Shown: in pieces, positions 9,992-18,494 of the stretch
Numbering within the stretch: the stretch's first letter is position 1
How the letters are laid out: the number at the start of each line of letters is the position of its first letter
Source: an uncultured Bacteroidales bacterium
Lineage (GTDB): Bacteria > Bacteroidota > Bacteroidia > Bacteroidales > Bacteroidaceae
Assembly (NCBI GenBank): GCA_902801425.1
Contig: CADCIQ010000013.1
Coordinates: 1 to 38,975, forward strand
Length of the DNA: 38,975 nucleotides
Direction: 5' to 3'
Notes under the pieces: model-generated
The model's input: the letters and a program-made list of their open reading frames with translations, nothing else
Databases searched by the model: none
Told to the model about the DNA's origin: nothing
Program-made: the position numbers and the translations under genes

Positions 9992-10762
9992 ATGATCTCC
10001 AAGAATCAACAGAAATATATCAGTAGCCTTGAGCAAAAGAAGAACCGCAAGAAAGATAATGTCTTTGTTGCGGAGGGATTCAAGATAGTGGAGGAACTTC
10101 TCAATGCCGGCTATAAACCTAAAATGATTGTAGGTTGTGAGGAATGGACAAACTCATATCACCCTACCCCCAATACTCACCATCAAATTATCACGGTGAC
10201 AGAAGAAGAACTTCGTAAGACGAGTTTTCTGCAACACCCACAACAGGTACTGGGCGTATTTGAGATGCCTGACAACAATTTCATTCCTGATACACAATGG
10301 ATTCGCGAACATTTGTGCATTGCCCTTGACGGAGTTCAGGATCCCGGCAATCTCGGAACAATAATAAGGATTGCAGATTGGTTTGGTATTGACACTATAA
10401 TTTGCAGTCAGACAACTGCCGATGCCTATGCGCCAAAGGTTGTTCAGGCAACCATGGGTAGTATTTCAAGGGTTAAGGTTATATACACCGACCTCGCGGA
10501 ATATCTAAAAGGTCTGGATAAAGATATTCCTATCTATGGCACTCTTCTTGACGGAGAGAACATCTACACAAAGCAATTATCTGCAAACGGAATAATAGTA
10601 ATGGGAAATGAGGGTAACGGAATATCACCTGCCATAAGGGAATTAGTGAATAATCGCTTGCTAATACCTTCATATCCACCAGAACAACCTACCGCAGAAA
10701 GCCTCAACGTAGCAATTGCAACTGCTATTACAGTAGCAGAATTCAGAAGAAGAAACTCCTAA
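9992..10762 (+). CDS. TrmH/SpoU-family RNA 2'-O-methyltransferase
   Basis: This 256-residue SPOUT-class enzyme uses S-adenosylmethionine to methylate ribose 2'-OH in rRNA or tRNA. It has an N-terminal SpoU substrate-binding domain (about 1-95; KNRKKDNVFVAEGFKIVEEL) and a C-terminal SPOUT domain with the three family motifs: DPGNLGTIIRIADWFGI, IVMGNEGNGIS and LLIPSYPP...AESLNVAIATAI. The layout resembles RlmB or TsnR-like rRNA methyltransferases; the target nucleotide cannot be stated. Confidence 0.9.
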   Translation: MISKNQQKYISSLEQKKNRKKDNVFVAEGFKIVEELLNAGYKPKMIVGCEEWTNSYHPTPNTHHQIITVTEEELRKTSFLQHPQQVLGVFEMPDNNFIPDTQWIREHLCIALDGVQDPGNLGTIIRIADWFGIDTIICSQTTADAYAPKVVQATMGSISRVKVIYTDLAEYLKGLDKDIPIYGTLLDGENIYTKQLSANGIIVMGNEGNGISPAIRELVNNRLLIPSYPPEQPTAESLNVAIATAITVAEFRRRNS

Positions 10763-10767
10763 AATAT

Positions 10768-10803
10768 AAATTGAAGAGTGAATAAAGTTTCACTCTTCAA
10801 TTT
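10768..10803. terminator. Bidirectional terminator between convergent genes
   Basis: AAATTGAAGAGTGA (10768-10781) pairs perfectly with TCACTCTTCAATTT (10790-10803), followed by T4 on the plus strand. It separates the methyltransferase gene from the converging upxY-like gene. Confidence 0.8.
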
Positions 10804-10808
10804 TTTTA

Positions 10809-11897
10809 CTATTCACTTTCATTCCAGACCTGTTCAAATTCAAGGAATGCGTCCATAACTTCCTGTTTCTTAGATTCAAGCTTACTTTTTTTCCAAAGCT
10901 TTGTTATTGATTGCAACTGCTTTCTATATATCTTTGAACCTGTGCAACCATACAGATACAACAAGCATTTCAGACGCATTGTCTCAGAGGAGATCTTCTC
11001 CAAATAGTCTTGCAGGAATCTCTCATGGGCATCAGCATCTATCTTTCTGTCAAGGCACGTATAGGCAATAAAGAGGAAAAGATGCAACTTTGCCGTCATA
11101 TTGACCGTAGGAGTCTTGAGTTCGGAGAAACGATGAATGAACACATTCAGATATGAACCATCGCGTGGTGTTATCTTTTCACCCTTGGCATGAGAAACGA
11201 CACAGCGATGACCACGTGTCATGAACGAGTCAAACTTCTTATACATGTGCTTGCCGCTCTTGGCAAACTCAATAATCTGTATGAACTCTGGACGTATCTC
11301 CGTAGTACGAGTGGCAAGGAAATTCAGAATATGGACATATACCGTACCACCATCCTTACCTTTCTGACTCTCAAGTATGCCCTCTACGCCATCGTAAGGA
11401 CCACCTACAATTCTTACCTTATCGCCTTTCTCCAAGTCTATCTCCGTAGGCTTCATGAAAGGAATGGTTCTTGTGTTACGATTCGTAACGGCCTTGATGA
11501 AGATTTCCATCTGCCTTTCAGGTATTGTAATCACATATCGGAATGTGGCCTGATCATAGCAGAATTCCTCCTTCTTTTCTTCGGGCGCAAGTTGATTCAG
11601 GGATACAGAGGGATGTTCCTCAGATGGTTTAACCATAAAATTCACCCCTGGGTTGTTCACAACGAACTGCACACACTCGTCAAGGGAAGAGTAGATGAAC
11701 ATCATATTGAACATCAACGCTCTTTCCACACGAACCTGGACACCTTTCTTTCTATTCTCTACCGCAGTGTATGACGGAAGGAAATATCTGAGACCAGAAC
11801 TCTCAAGTTGGCTATGCATTTTTTGAAAGGAAATCTGGCCATACCTCAGCAGATACCAGCTTTTCCCTTCATGTTTCCAAGAATCGCAATTATCCAT
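10809..11897 (-). CDS. UpxY-like NusG paralogue with C-terminal extension
   Basis: This 362-residue protein has a NusG N-terminal domain (about 13-130; SWYLLRYG, LESSGLRYFLP, ALMFNMMFIYS) and a KOW domain (about 155-205; LEKGDKVRIVGGPYDGVEGI). UpxY-type proteins bind elongating RNA polymerase and prevent early termination of capsule or exopolysaccharide operons. Typical UpxY proteins, as I know them, are about 170-200 residues; here about 150 extra helical, basic residues follow. The gene is the last of the rfb operon, overlapping the rfbB stop as TAATG, rather than first in a polysaccharide operon. Its target may lie elsewhere. Confidence 0.78.
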   Translation of the reverse strand: MDNCDSWKHEGKSWYLLRYGQISFQKMHSQLESSGLRYFLPSYTAVENRKKGVQVRVERALMFNMMFIYSSLDECVQFVVNNPGVNFMVKPSEEHPSVSLNQLAPEEKKEEFCYDQATFRYVITIPERQMEIFIKAVTNRNTRTIPFMKPTEIDLEKGDKVRIVGGPYDGVEGILESQKGKDGGTVYVHILNFLATRTTEIRPEFIQIIEFAKSGKHMYKKFDSFMTRGHRCVVSHAKGEKITPRDGSYLNVFIHRFSELKTPTVNMTAKLHLFLFIAYTCLDRKIDADAHERFLQDYLEKISSETMRLKCLLYLYGCTGSKIYRKQLQSITKLWKKSKLESKKQEVMDAFLEFEQVWNESE

Positions 11898-13030
11898 TAA
11901 CGATTTTTATACATATCATCATAATACTTCTCGTAATCACCGCTTGTGATGTTATCCATCCACTCCTGATTTTCGAGATACCACTTCACCGTCTTTTCTA
12001 TACCTTCTTCAAACTGGAGGCTTGGCTCCCAGCCAAGTTCCTTCTGAAGTTTTGTAGAATCGATAGCATAGCGAGCATCATGACCGAGGCGGTCTGTGAC
12101 GTATGTAATAAGGTTCATATCCTCACCTTCCTTGCGACCGAGCAGACGGTCAACGGTATTGATAACAACCTTGATAATATCGATATTCTTCCATTCGTTG
12201 AAACCACCAATATTATATGTCTCGGCAACGGTTCCCTTATGGAAAATGAGGTCGATAGCACGAGCATGATCCTCAACGAAAAGCCAGTCGCGCACATTCT
12301 CACCCTTACCATATACAGGCAATGGCTTACGATTGCGGATGTTATTGATAAACAGAGGAATCAGTTTCTCTGGGAACTGGTAAGGACCATAGTTGTTTGA
12401 ACAGTTTGTGACGATGGTTGGCATTCCGTATGTATCGTGGAAAGCACGAACAAAATGGTCAGAAGAAGCCTTTGAAGCAGAGTATGGAGAGTGGGGATTG
12501 TACTTTGTTGTCTCATAGAAGAAATCCTCTCCGTATGCCTCATGATGCTGTGAGCTTGAAGCCTTTGTTGTGAATGGAGGCTCAATACCCTCTGGATGTG
12601 TCATCTTCAATGCACCATAAACCTCATCTGTAGATATATGATAGAAACGCTTGCCCTCATATTTCTCAGGCAAAGACTCCCAATAAAGTTTTGCAGCCTG
12701 AAGGAGGGTTAACGTACCCATCACATTAGTACGTGCGAATGTGAATGGATCCTTGATAGAACGATCAACATGACTCTCAGCAGCAAGGTGTATGATACCG
12801 TCAATCTTCTCATCCTGCATCAACTTATAGAAAGCATCAAAGTCGCAGATATCCATACGCACAAACTTATAGTTTGGCTTATCCTCGATATCCTTAAGGT
12901 TTGCGAGATTACCAGCGTATGTAAGTTTATCAAGATTGATAATATTATACTCTGGATACTTATTTACGAAAAGACGAACTACGTGGCTTCCTATGAAACC
13001 AGCTCCGCCTGTGATAACAATATTCTTCAT
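11897..13030 (-). CDS. rfbB: dTDP-glucose 4,6-dehydratase
   Basis: This 377-residue cytoplasmic enzyme carries out the second step of dTDP-L-rhamnose synthesis, dTDP-glucose to dTDP-4-keto-6-deoxyglucose. It is an extended SDR protein with the NAD-binding GGAGFIGSHVVR at residues 8-19, ISTDEVYG carrying the Thr-Asp-Glu active-site set, and the catalytic YSASKASSDH (YxxxK). It sits 17 bp downstream of rfbC, with all four rhamnose genes on one strand. Length and motifs are normal for the family. Confidence 0.95.
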   Translation of the reverse strand: MKNIVITGGAGFIGSHVVRLFVNKYPEYNIINLDKLTYAGNLANLKDIEDKPNYKFVRMDICDFDAFYKLMQDEKIDGIIHLAAESHVDRSIKDPFTFARTNVMGTLTLLQAAKLYWESLPEKYEGKRFYHISTDEVYGALKMTHPEGIEPPFTTKASSSQHHEAYGEDFFYETTKYNPHSPYSASKASSDHFVRAFHDTYGMPTIVTNCSNNYGPYQFPEKLIPLFINNIRNRKPLPVYGKGENVRDWLFVEDHARAIDLIFHKGTVAETYNIGGFNEWKNIDIIKVVINTVDRLLGRKEGEDMNLITYVTDRLGHDARYAIDSTKLQKELGWEPSLQFEEGIEKTVKWYLENQEWMDNITSGDYEKYYDDMYKNR

Positions 13031-13047
13031 AATAGTATTTGTTGTTT

Positions 13048-13632
13048 TTAATAAAGGCTTACGTTAATATCGAATGGAGAATCGAAATCCTTGAGACAAT
13101 CATGCTTGGTATCTTTTTCAGAAAGAATGGCCTTATCCGTTGGAATCTGCCAGTCAATACCGAGAGTATTATCTACGATAGAAATACCACCATCAGCCTC
13201 TGGATGATAGAATTCATCACACTTATACTGGAAAACAGCAGTCTCAGAGAGTACGGCAAAGCCATGTGCGAAACCTCTTGGCACAAAGAACTGCTTGTGA
13301 TTATCTTCTGTAAGGAGACATGAAACATGCTTTCCGTAAGTAGGTGAACCCTTACGGATATCCACAGCCACATCAAGCACAGCCCCCTTTACACAACGAA
13401 CAAGTTTACTCTGTGTGAAAGGTGGACGCTGGAAATGCAAACCACGCATCACTCCATAAGAAGACATAGATTCATTGTCCTGTACGAAATTTATCTTATG
13501 ACCAAGAATAGCACCAACCTTCTCATCAAATTCTCTCTGAGAGAAACTCTCAAAGAAATATCCACGTGCATCCTTGAAAACACGAGGCTCGATAACGAGC
13601 ACTCCTTCTATATCAGTCTTTATTACTTCCAC
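13048..13632 (-). CDS. rfbC: dTDP-4-dehydrorhamnose 3,5-epimerase
   Basis: This 194-residue cupin-fold epimerase inverts C3 and C5 of dTDP-4-keto-6-deoxyglucose, the third step of dTDP-L-rhamnose synthesis. Family features are ARGYFFESFSQREF, VMRGLHFQRPP with the catalytic His, LDVAVDIRKGSPTYG, and FVPRGFAHGFAVLS. It lies between rfbA and rfbB; the 196-bp gap before it (13633-13828) holds an AT-rich palindromic repeat, the only sizeable gap in the operon. Confidence 0.95.
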   Translation of the reverse strand: MEVIKTDIEGVLVIEPRVFKDARGYFFESFSQREFDEKVGAILGHKINFVQDNESMSSYGVMRGLHFQRPPFTQSKLVRCVKGAVLDVAVDIRKGSPTYGKHVSCLLTEDNHKQFFVPRGFAHGFAVLSETAVFQYKCDEFYHPEADGGISIVDNTLGIDWQIPTDKAILSEKDTKHDCLKDFDSPFDINVSLY

Positions 13633-13648
13633 AATTATTTTAATTTAT

Positions 13649-13820
13649 AAAATTAAAAATGAAAAATTATAAAATACACCTATAAGTGAATAGAGAATAA
13701 CGAATAGTGAATAATACTGATAGATACCAGAAAGGAAATCGCATAATGGCGTTAACCTGTATTAAGTATTATTATCTATTCATTATTCACTCAAATACTA
13801 TTGAGTGTATTTTACACTTT
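13649..13820. repeat. AT-rich palindromic intergenic repeat inside the rfb operon
   Basis: The 196-bp rfbA-rfbC gap is very AT-rich and self-complementary: the ATGAAAAATTATAAAATACA segment near 13658-13677 is answered by GTGTATTTTACACTTTTCAT near 13805-13824, and GTGAATAATACTGATAGATA near 13708-13727 by TATCTATTCATTATTCAC near 13773-13790. The left half matches, in reverse complement, the repeat at 22752-22790. It may fold in the transcript and set relative expression of rfbA and rfbC. Confidence 0.55.
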
Positions 13821-13828
13821 TCATTTAT

Positions 13829-14734
13829 TTATGACTCCATCCCAGTACCATATCTCTTCACTTCATCAATAACCTTGAGGAGATACTGGCCATACTGATT
13901 CTTGAGCATTGGCTTAGCAAGCTCACGCATTTTGTCCTCAGTTATCCATCCCTTACGATAAGCAATACCCTCAAGACAAGCAACCTTCAAGCCCTGACGC
14001 TTCTCAAGTACCTCTATATATGTACTTGCCTCAGAAAGAGAATCATGAGTGCCAGTATCAAGCCACGCAAAACCACGACCAAGAGTCTGTACCTTGAGTT
14101 CCTTATCCTCAAGGAATTTCTGATTTACGGTAGTAATCTCATACTCACCACGAGCAGAAGGCTTGATATTGCGTGCGACCTCTACCACCTTATTAGGATA
14201 GAAATACAATCCTACAACGGCATAGTTTGACTTTGGATGCTGTGGTTTCTCTTCAATAGAAAGACAATTACCCTCCTTGTCAAACTCAGCAACACCATAT
14301 CTCTCTGGATCATTAACCCAATAGCCAAATACAGTAGCCTTTTTGTCTTCTTCTGCTGTACGTACAGCCTCTCGGAGCATCTTGGTAAAGCCTGTACCCT
14401 GGAAGATGTTATCACCAAGAACAAGACATGCACTATCATCACCAATAAAGTCTGCACCAATAGTGAATGCCTGTGCAAGACCATCAGGAGAAGGTTGTTC
14501 TGCATATTCAAAATGTACCCCATAGTCGCTACCATCGCCAAGAAGTCTCTTGAATCCCGGAAGATCAAAAGGAGTAGAAATGATAAGTATATCGCGAATA
14601 CCAGCAAGCATAAGCACGCTTATCGGATAATAAATCATCGGTTTGTCATAGATAGGCATCAACTGCTTAGAGATACCCTTTGTGATAGGATATAATCTTG
14701 TACCGCTACCACCAGCAAGAACAATTCCTTTCAT
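13829..14734 (-). CDS. rfbA: Glucose-1-phosphate thymidylyltransferase
   Basis: This 301-residue cytoplasmic nucleotidyltransferase makes dTDP-glucose from dTTP and glucose-1-phosphate, the first step towards dTDP-L-rhamnose. It shows the signature [20 protein letters not shown] at residues 8-27, [18 protein letters not shown], and the sugar-phosphate-binding [15 protein letters not shown]. It is normal in length for RmlA and lies 8 bp after rfbD in reading order. Confidence 0.95.
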   Translation of the reverse strand: MKGIVLAGGSGTRLYPITKGISKQLMPIYDKPMIYYPISVLMLAGIRDILIISTPFDLPGFKRLLGDGSDYGVHFEYAEQPSPDGLAQAFTIGADFIGDDSACLVLGDNIFQGTGFTKMLREAVRTAEEDKKATVFGYWVNDPERYGVAEFDKEGNCLSIEEKPQHPKSNYAVVGLYFYPNKVVEVARNIKPSARGEYEITTVNQKFLEDKELKVQTLGRGFAWLDTGTHDSLSEASTYIEVLEKRQGLKVACLEGIAYRKGWITEDKMRELAKPMLKNQYGQYLLKVIDEVKRYGTGMES

Positions 14735-14742
14735 TGTAAGAT

Positions 14743-15636
14743 TTATTTTAGTTCGTTCATATTATTAAGACAGGTTTTGAGAGAATCAAGCCAATAAGGA
14801 ACTTTTACTCCAAATGTATTTTTCACCTTTGTCTTGTCAAAGACTGAGTATGAAGGACGAATAACAGGACTTGGGAACTCATCTGAATGGCAAGGCTGAA
14901 TGTCACAATCGTTATGCCCACTCAGCATGGCTATCATCTTTGTAAAATCATACCAAGAGCAAACACCTTCATTTGAATAATGGTATATACCTGTATTTTC
15001 CTCGTACTTTCTACCATTTACAATATCATATATGGTATTGGCAAGATCAAGAGCGTATGTTGGAGTACCAACCTGATCAAACACAACCTTTAACTGTGGC
15101 TTTGTAGCAGTCAGGTTCAGCATTGTCTTGACAAAATTCTTTCCAAACTCAGAGTAGAGCCAAGCTGTACGCAATATGACATATTTACAACCACTTGCAA
15201 TAATTGCCTGCTCACCTTCAAGTTTTGTCTTTCCATATACGCCAGTAGGAGTACCCTTCTGATCTTCCTTGCAAGGCACATTATACGGATCAGCACCAAA
15301 CACATAGTCGGTACTCACATGAACAAGAAGTCCATCAACTTCTGCCATTACAACGGCAAGGTTCTCTGGAGCCTTAGCATTCAGCACACGACAGAAAGCC
15401 TCATCCGACTCTGCCTTGTCCACATTAGTATATGCAGCACAGTTGACAATACACTTAACATCGTTTTCCTTAACAATAGCTCTGATAGCCTCAATATCTG
15501 TAATATCAAGATGAGTTGTCTGCACCCCCTCAATATCCATCACATCTGTAAAAATGTATCTATCAGAACTATTACGGCTTACGATACGCATCTCGTTTCC
15601 AAGCTGTCCGTTTGCACCAGTTACAAGAATATTCAT
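14743..15636 (-). CDS. rfbD: dTDP-4-dehydrorhamnose reductase
   Basis: This 297-residue SDR enzyme performs the NAD(P)H-dependent last step of dTDP-L-rhamnose synthesis. It shows [12 protein letters not shown] (4-15), [25 protein letters not shown], and the catalytic [10 protein letters not shown]. It is the first gene of the rfbD-rfbA-rfbC-rfbB-upxY-like operon. A -7 element TACCTTTG lies on the minus strand at 15679-15686, without a clear -33 box. Confidence 0.95.
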   Translation of the reverse strand: MNILVTGANGQLGNEMRIVSRNSSDRYIFTDVMDIEGVQTTHLDITDIEAIRAIVKENDVKCIVNCAAYTNVDKAESDEAFCRVLNAKAPENLAVVMAEVDGLLVHVSTDYVFGADPYNVPCKEDQKGTPTGVYGKTKLEGEQAIIASGCKYVILRTAWLYSEFGKNFVKTMLNLTATKPQLKVVFDQVGTPTYALDLANTIYDIVNGRKYEENTGIYHYSNEGVCSWYDFTKMIAMLSGHNDCDIQPCHSDEFPSPVIRPSYSVFDKTKVKNTFGVKVPYWLDSLKTCLNNMNELK

Positions 15637-15678
15637 TTATTTTTCTGTTAAAATCAAGTTAATTAATAAATACGGATG

Positions 15679-15686
15679 CAAAGGTA
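15679..15686 (-). promoter_or_regulatory. -7 element of the rfb operon
   Basis: On the minus strand this reads TACCTTTG, 43 nt before the rfbD ATG. The box 20 nt further upstream is TTTT rather than TTTG, so the promoter is one mismatch from consensus. Confidence 0.45.
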
Positions 15687-15726
15687 TTACTTTTTTCCGA
15701 GAAAATAAAATTTTTTCCCAACTTTT

Positions 15727-15758
15727 CTTGCAAATATGAAAAAATATGCTTACTTTTG
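15727..15758 (+). promoter_or_regulatory. Orphan plus-strand promoter
   Basis: CTTG (15727-15730), 20 nt, TACTTTTG (15751-15758), one mismatch from consensus. No plus-strand protein gene follows; instead a hairpin and a terminator do (see the ncRNA entry). Confidence 0.55.
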
Positions 15759-15764
15759 CACCCA

Positions 15765-15890
15765 CTTACAGATAAAGTCAACCGTTCTGGCCATTTATTC
15801 GTGAGAAACAGGCCAGACTAATACATTACCTTTTAGAAAACAAAAAAGATTGAAAAAGAACCCATCGTGATGATGAGTTCTTTTTATTTT
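15765..15890 (+). ncRNA. Candidate small RNA, about 125 nt
   Basis: The stretch is bounded by a promoter (15727-15758) and a strong terminator (15853-15885 plus T-rich tail). Between them, TCTGGCC (15786-15792) pairs with GGCCAGA (15811-15817) around an 18-nt loop, and the 3' part before the terminator is an A-rich single strand (about 15833-15852). No ORF of useful length is present. I do not recognise a known RNA family. Its ends are predicted from the promoter and terminator only. Confidence 0.5.
15853..15890. terminator. Bidirectional terminator (small RNA and HIT gene)
   Basis: AAAAAGAACCCATC (15853-15866) pairs with GATGAGTTCTTTTT (15872-15885) with one mismatch and a 5-nt loop, T-rich on both strands. 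It ends the plus-strand small RNA and also lies just beyond the stop of the minus-strand HIT gene. Confidence 0.75.
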
Positions 15891-15894
15891 TGAC

Positions 15895-16314
15895 TTATAA
15901 ATTCTCCTTTATCTTATTAATAAGTTCCTGATACTCAGCATCCGAGAGATACACCTTACCCGGATTCATCTGAAATACGCCACCATAGTCAGGTCCGTCA
16001 ACATATTTCGGAGCAAGGTGGAAATGCAGATGCGAGAGTTTGTCGCTATAAGCACCATAGTTTATCTTCTCAGGATTAAACGCTTTCTGCATGGCACGTG
16101 TTGTCTGTACGACATCTGCCATAAAGTCGTTACGCTCTTCATCCGTGAGCTCATTCAAATCATTAACATGCTTGTCATAGCTTACAAGACAACGACCACG
16201 ATAAGTCTGCTCCTTGAAAAGGAAAACACGAGACACACGGAGATGTGCAATCTCAATCATCAAATCACCAAAGTTGTTTGTGCAGTATAGGCACTGCTTA
16301 GGATCACTGTACAT
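15895..16314 (-). CDS. HIT-family nucleotide hydrolase/transferase
   Basis: This 139-residue protein has the histidine triad HLHFHLAPK (His95, 97, 99), where the middle His is usually the nucleophile on a nucleotide alpha-phosphate. Near the N-terminus CLYC (8-11) could bind zinc with His24 or the triad region, as in Hint-like members. It lies 40 bp downstream of the TRIC gene and is probably the last gene of the rarA-TRIC-HIT operon. The physiological substrate is unknown; AMP-lysine or Ap4A-type substrates are usual for the family. Confidence 0.9.
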   Translation of the reverse strand: MYSDPKQCLYCTNNFGDLMIEIAHLRVSRVFLFKEQTYRGRCLVSYDKHVNDLNELTDEERNDFMADVVQTTRAMQKAFNPEKINYGAYSDKLSHLHFHLAPKYVDGPDYGGVFQMNPGKVYLSDAEYQELINKIKENL

Positions 16315-16354
16315 TTTAGTATAAGTTTTATGATTAATATTTATGGTTATATCT

Positions 16355-16972
16355 TTATAATTCCTTTAGTTTAGGCAAAGACAAATGATATCTAACTGCC
16401 AAGAAACGAATTGCTACAATAACGAAGAAAGATACCGTTGCCGAGATTGTTACGTTCACGCCAAGATATATCATCAGCCAATACAACACTCCTCCAACGA
16501 TACTTGCCATTGCGTATATCTCCTTCTGGAATATTACAGGAACGGAATTCAGAAGCACATCACGAATCACACCTCCCGCACTTCCCGTTATAGTACCCAT
16601 TATGATTGCCACCCAGAACGAATGCCCCATATCAAGCGTCTTCTGCATTCCTGCAATAGTGAAAAGTGCAAGACCAAGCGTATCAAATACGAACCAAGCA
16701 TTATCAAGTTTCTTGATGTATCTCGAAAACACGACCACGAATAACTGAGCTATGAAGGTACATATTATATATATAGGTGCAGTCATCCAAAACGGACGCA
16801 CTCCAAGCAGCACATCTCGTATAGTACCTCCACCTATAGCAACCGCAATACCACAGATGAAACCACCAAACCAGTCAAAGTTCTTGCCTGCCGCTTGTCT
16901 TATGCCGGAAATAGCAAAGGCAAACGTACCAAGAAACTCTATGATAACCAATAGATGATCTACGCCTAACAT
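16355..16972 (-). CDS. TRIC-family (UPF0126/YadS-like) membrane channel
   Basis: This 205-residue inner-membrane protein has about seven helices in two repeats, with the glycine-rich family motifs GTFAFAISGIRQAAGKNFDWFG, shortened here to GTFAFAISG and NFDWFGGF, AIGGGTIRDVLLG in the first half and GSAGGVIRDVLLN in the second. Bacterial TRIC homologues form trimeric cation channels. It starts 16 bp after rarA. The link to rarA is positional only; no functional relation is known to me. Confidence 0.9.
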   Translation of the reverse strand: MLGVDHLLVIIEFLGTFAFAISGIRQAAGKNFDWFGGFICGIAVAIGGGTIRDVLLGVRPFWMTAPIYIICTFIAQLFVVVFSRYIKKLDNAWFVFDTLGLALFTIAGMQKTLDMGHSFWVAIIMGTITGSAGGVIRDVLLNSVPVIFQKEIYAMASIVGGVLYWLMIYLGVNVTISATVSFFVIVAIRFLAVRYHLSLPKLKEL

Positions 16973-16988
16973 CTTTCTAATATTTTAA

Positions 16989-18260
16989 TTACCGAAACCT
17001 ATCTCCCCAAAGCCTCAGCATATTCTGATACTGCTTTTCTTCGGAAGGAGAATGCTGTGCATGCCAAAGACGCTCATTCTTCAGAGCATCAGGCAAATAC
17101 TGCTGGGAAGTAAAGTTATTCGGATAGTCGTGAGGGTACTTATAACCATCATGATATCCAAGATCTGCCATCAATTGTGTAGGAGCATTACGGAGATGCA
17201 AAGGAACAGGCAGATTACCAGTCTTATGCACAAGTTGAATAGCATCGTTTATTCCATTATATGCTGAATTCGATTTCGGACTTGTTGCCAAATACACGCA
17301 CGCCTCAGCAAGAGGGATCCTGCCTTCTGGCCAACCTATCTTCATAACAGCATCAAAGGCGGCATTTGCAAGCAGCAAGGCATTGGGATTTGCAAGACCT
17401 ATATCCTCGGCTGCTGATATAACCAGACGACGAGCAATAAACTGCGGGTCTTCCCCACCTTCTATCATTCTCGCCATCCAATACAAAGCGGCATCTGGAT
17501 CTGAACCTCGAATACTCTTGATGAAAGCAGAAATGATATCATAGTGCATCTCTCCTTCCTTGTCGTATGCAAGAGGATTCTGTTGCAAGCGTGACTCCAC
17601 GAGTTTGTCGGTTATCACCACCTCCTTAGTACTCTCAGAATCAACAACCAACTGCAAGATGTTCAGCAACTTACGGGCATCTCCTTCAGAATATCTGAAC
17701 AAAGCCCCACTCTCCTCAAGTTTTATATCACGCTCACGAAGCTCTACATCCTGTGTTATAGCGCGATTCACAAGTTCCTCAAGGTCATCCTTTTCCAGAG
17801 ATTTCAGCACATAAAGCTGACACCGAGAGAGCAAAGGACGGATAACCTCAAAGGAAGGATTCTCAGTCGTAGCACCTATAAGCGTCACCACACCTCGCTC
17901 AACAGCTCCAAGAAGCGAGTCTTGCTGTGATTTTGAAAAACGGTGAATCTCATCAATAAAGAGTATAGGACTCGTATTGCCAAAGAACCTATTACTCTTC
18001 GCCTTCTCTATAACATCACGCACATCCTTGACACCTGACGTAACGGCTGAAAGCGTATAGAAAGTAGTATCAAGTTTATTGGCGATAATTTGCGCCAAAG
18101 TAGTCTTTCCCACCCCCGGAGGCCCCCAGAGTATGAAAGACGAGATATGTCCGGAATCTATCATCCTGCGAAGGACAGCCCCTTCACCGACAAGATGTTT
18201 TTGTCCGATATATTCATCGAGCGTGCGAGGTCGCATTCGCTCTGCCAAAGGTTCACTCAT
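16989..18260 (-). CDS. rarA: Replication-associated recombination protein A (AAA+ ATPase)
   Basis: This protein is a RarA/MgsA/WRNIP1-type AAA+ ATPase acting at stalled replication forks. It shows PLAERMRPRTLDEYIGQKHL at the start, Walker A GPPGVGKTT, Walker B FIDEIHRFSKSQQD, sensor 1 GATTENPSFE, and a C-terminal region with RMIEGGEDPQFIARR and YHDGYKYPHDYP. I start at the ATG at 18260 (423 residues): RarA proteins begin MSxPLAERMRP, and the possible 19-residue extension to 18317 is encoded by a palindromic intergenic repeat. A perfect promoter lies at 18371-18402, giving a leader of about 100 nt. Confidence 0.92.
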   Translation of the reverse strand: MSEPLAERMRPRTLDEYIGQKHLVGEGAVLRRMIDSGHISSFILWGPPGVGKTTLAQIIANKLDTTFYTLSAVTSGVKDVRDVIEKAKSNRFFGNTSPILFIDEIHRFSKSQQDSLLGAVERGVVTLIGATTENPSFEVIRPLLSRCQLYVLKSLEKDDLEELVNRAITQDVELRERDIKLEESGALFRYSEGDARKLLNILQLVVDSESTKEVVITDKLVESRLQQNPLAYDKEGEMHYDIISAFIKSIRGSDPDAALYWMARMIEGGEDPQFIARRLVISAAEDIGLANPNALLLANAAFDAVMKIGWPEGRIPLAEACVYLATSPKSNSAYNGINDAIQLVHKTGNLPVPLHLRNAPTQLMADLGYHDGYKYPHDYPNNFTSQQYLPDALKNERLWHAQHSPSEEKQYQNMLRLWGDRFR

Positions 18261-18261
18261 T

Positions 18262-18356
18262 TGCGATGTACAATTTACCATTTGCAATATACCATTTACA
18301 AACGACAATTTAGGCATGCCAAATAGTACTTTGTAAATTGTAAATGGTACATTGTA
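18262..18356. repeat. AT-rich palindromic repeat in the rarA leader
   Basis: GTACAATTTACCATTTGCAA (18269-18288) and ATATACCATTTACAAA are answered by TTTGTAAATTGTAAATGGTA (18331-18350). The arms can pair in several registers. The repeat overlaps the false N-terminal extension of rarA. Confidence 0.5.
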
Positions 18357-18370
18357 TTGTTTTCTGAGTG

Positions 18371-18402
18371 CAAATTTAAGAAATATATATCAATCCAACA
18401 AA
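18371..18402 (-). promoter_or_regulatory. Promoter of the rarA operon
   Basis: On the minus strand TTTG (18399-18402), 20 nt, TAAATTTG (18371-18378), a perfect consensus. It is back to back with the plus-strand promoter at 18420-18451. Confidence 0.7.
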
Positions 18403-18419
18403 AAATAATCGCTAAAAAA

Positions 18420-18451
18420 TTTGTTTGTTACCATGATATGTTGTATTTTTG
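18420..18451 (+). promoter_or_regulatory. Promoter of the 18495-19298 gene
   Basis: TTTG (18420-18423), 20 nt, TATTTTTG (18444-18451), a perfect consensus; predicted transcript start is near 18457, about 38 nt before the ATG. Confidence 0.75.
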
Positions 18452-18494
18452 CAGTCGAAAAGTAATGACAACAACAAAATAACAATTAAATTAT

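Noticed and set aside
18261-18317. N-terminal extension of RarA from the ATG at 18317
   Set aside because: Encoded by a palindromic intergenic repeat; the family start is at 18260.
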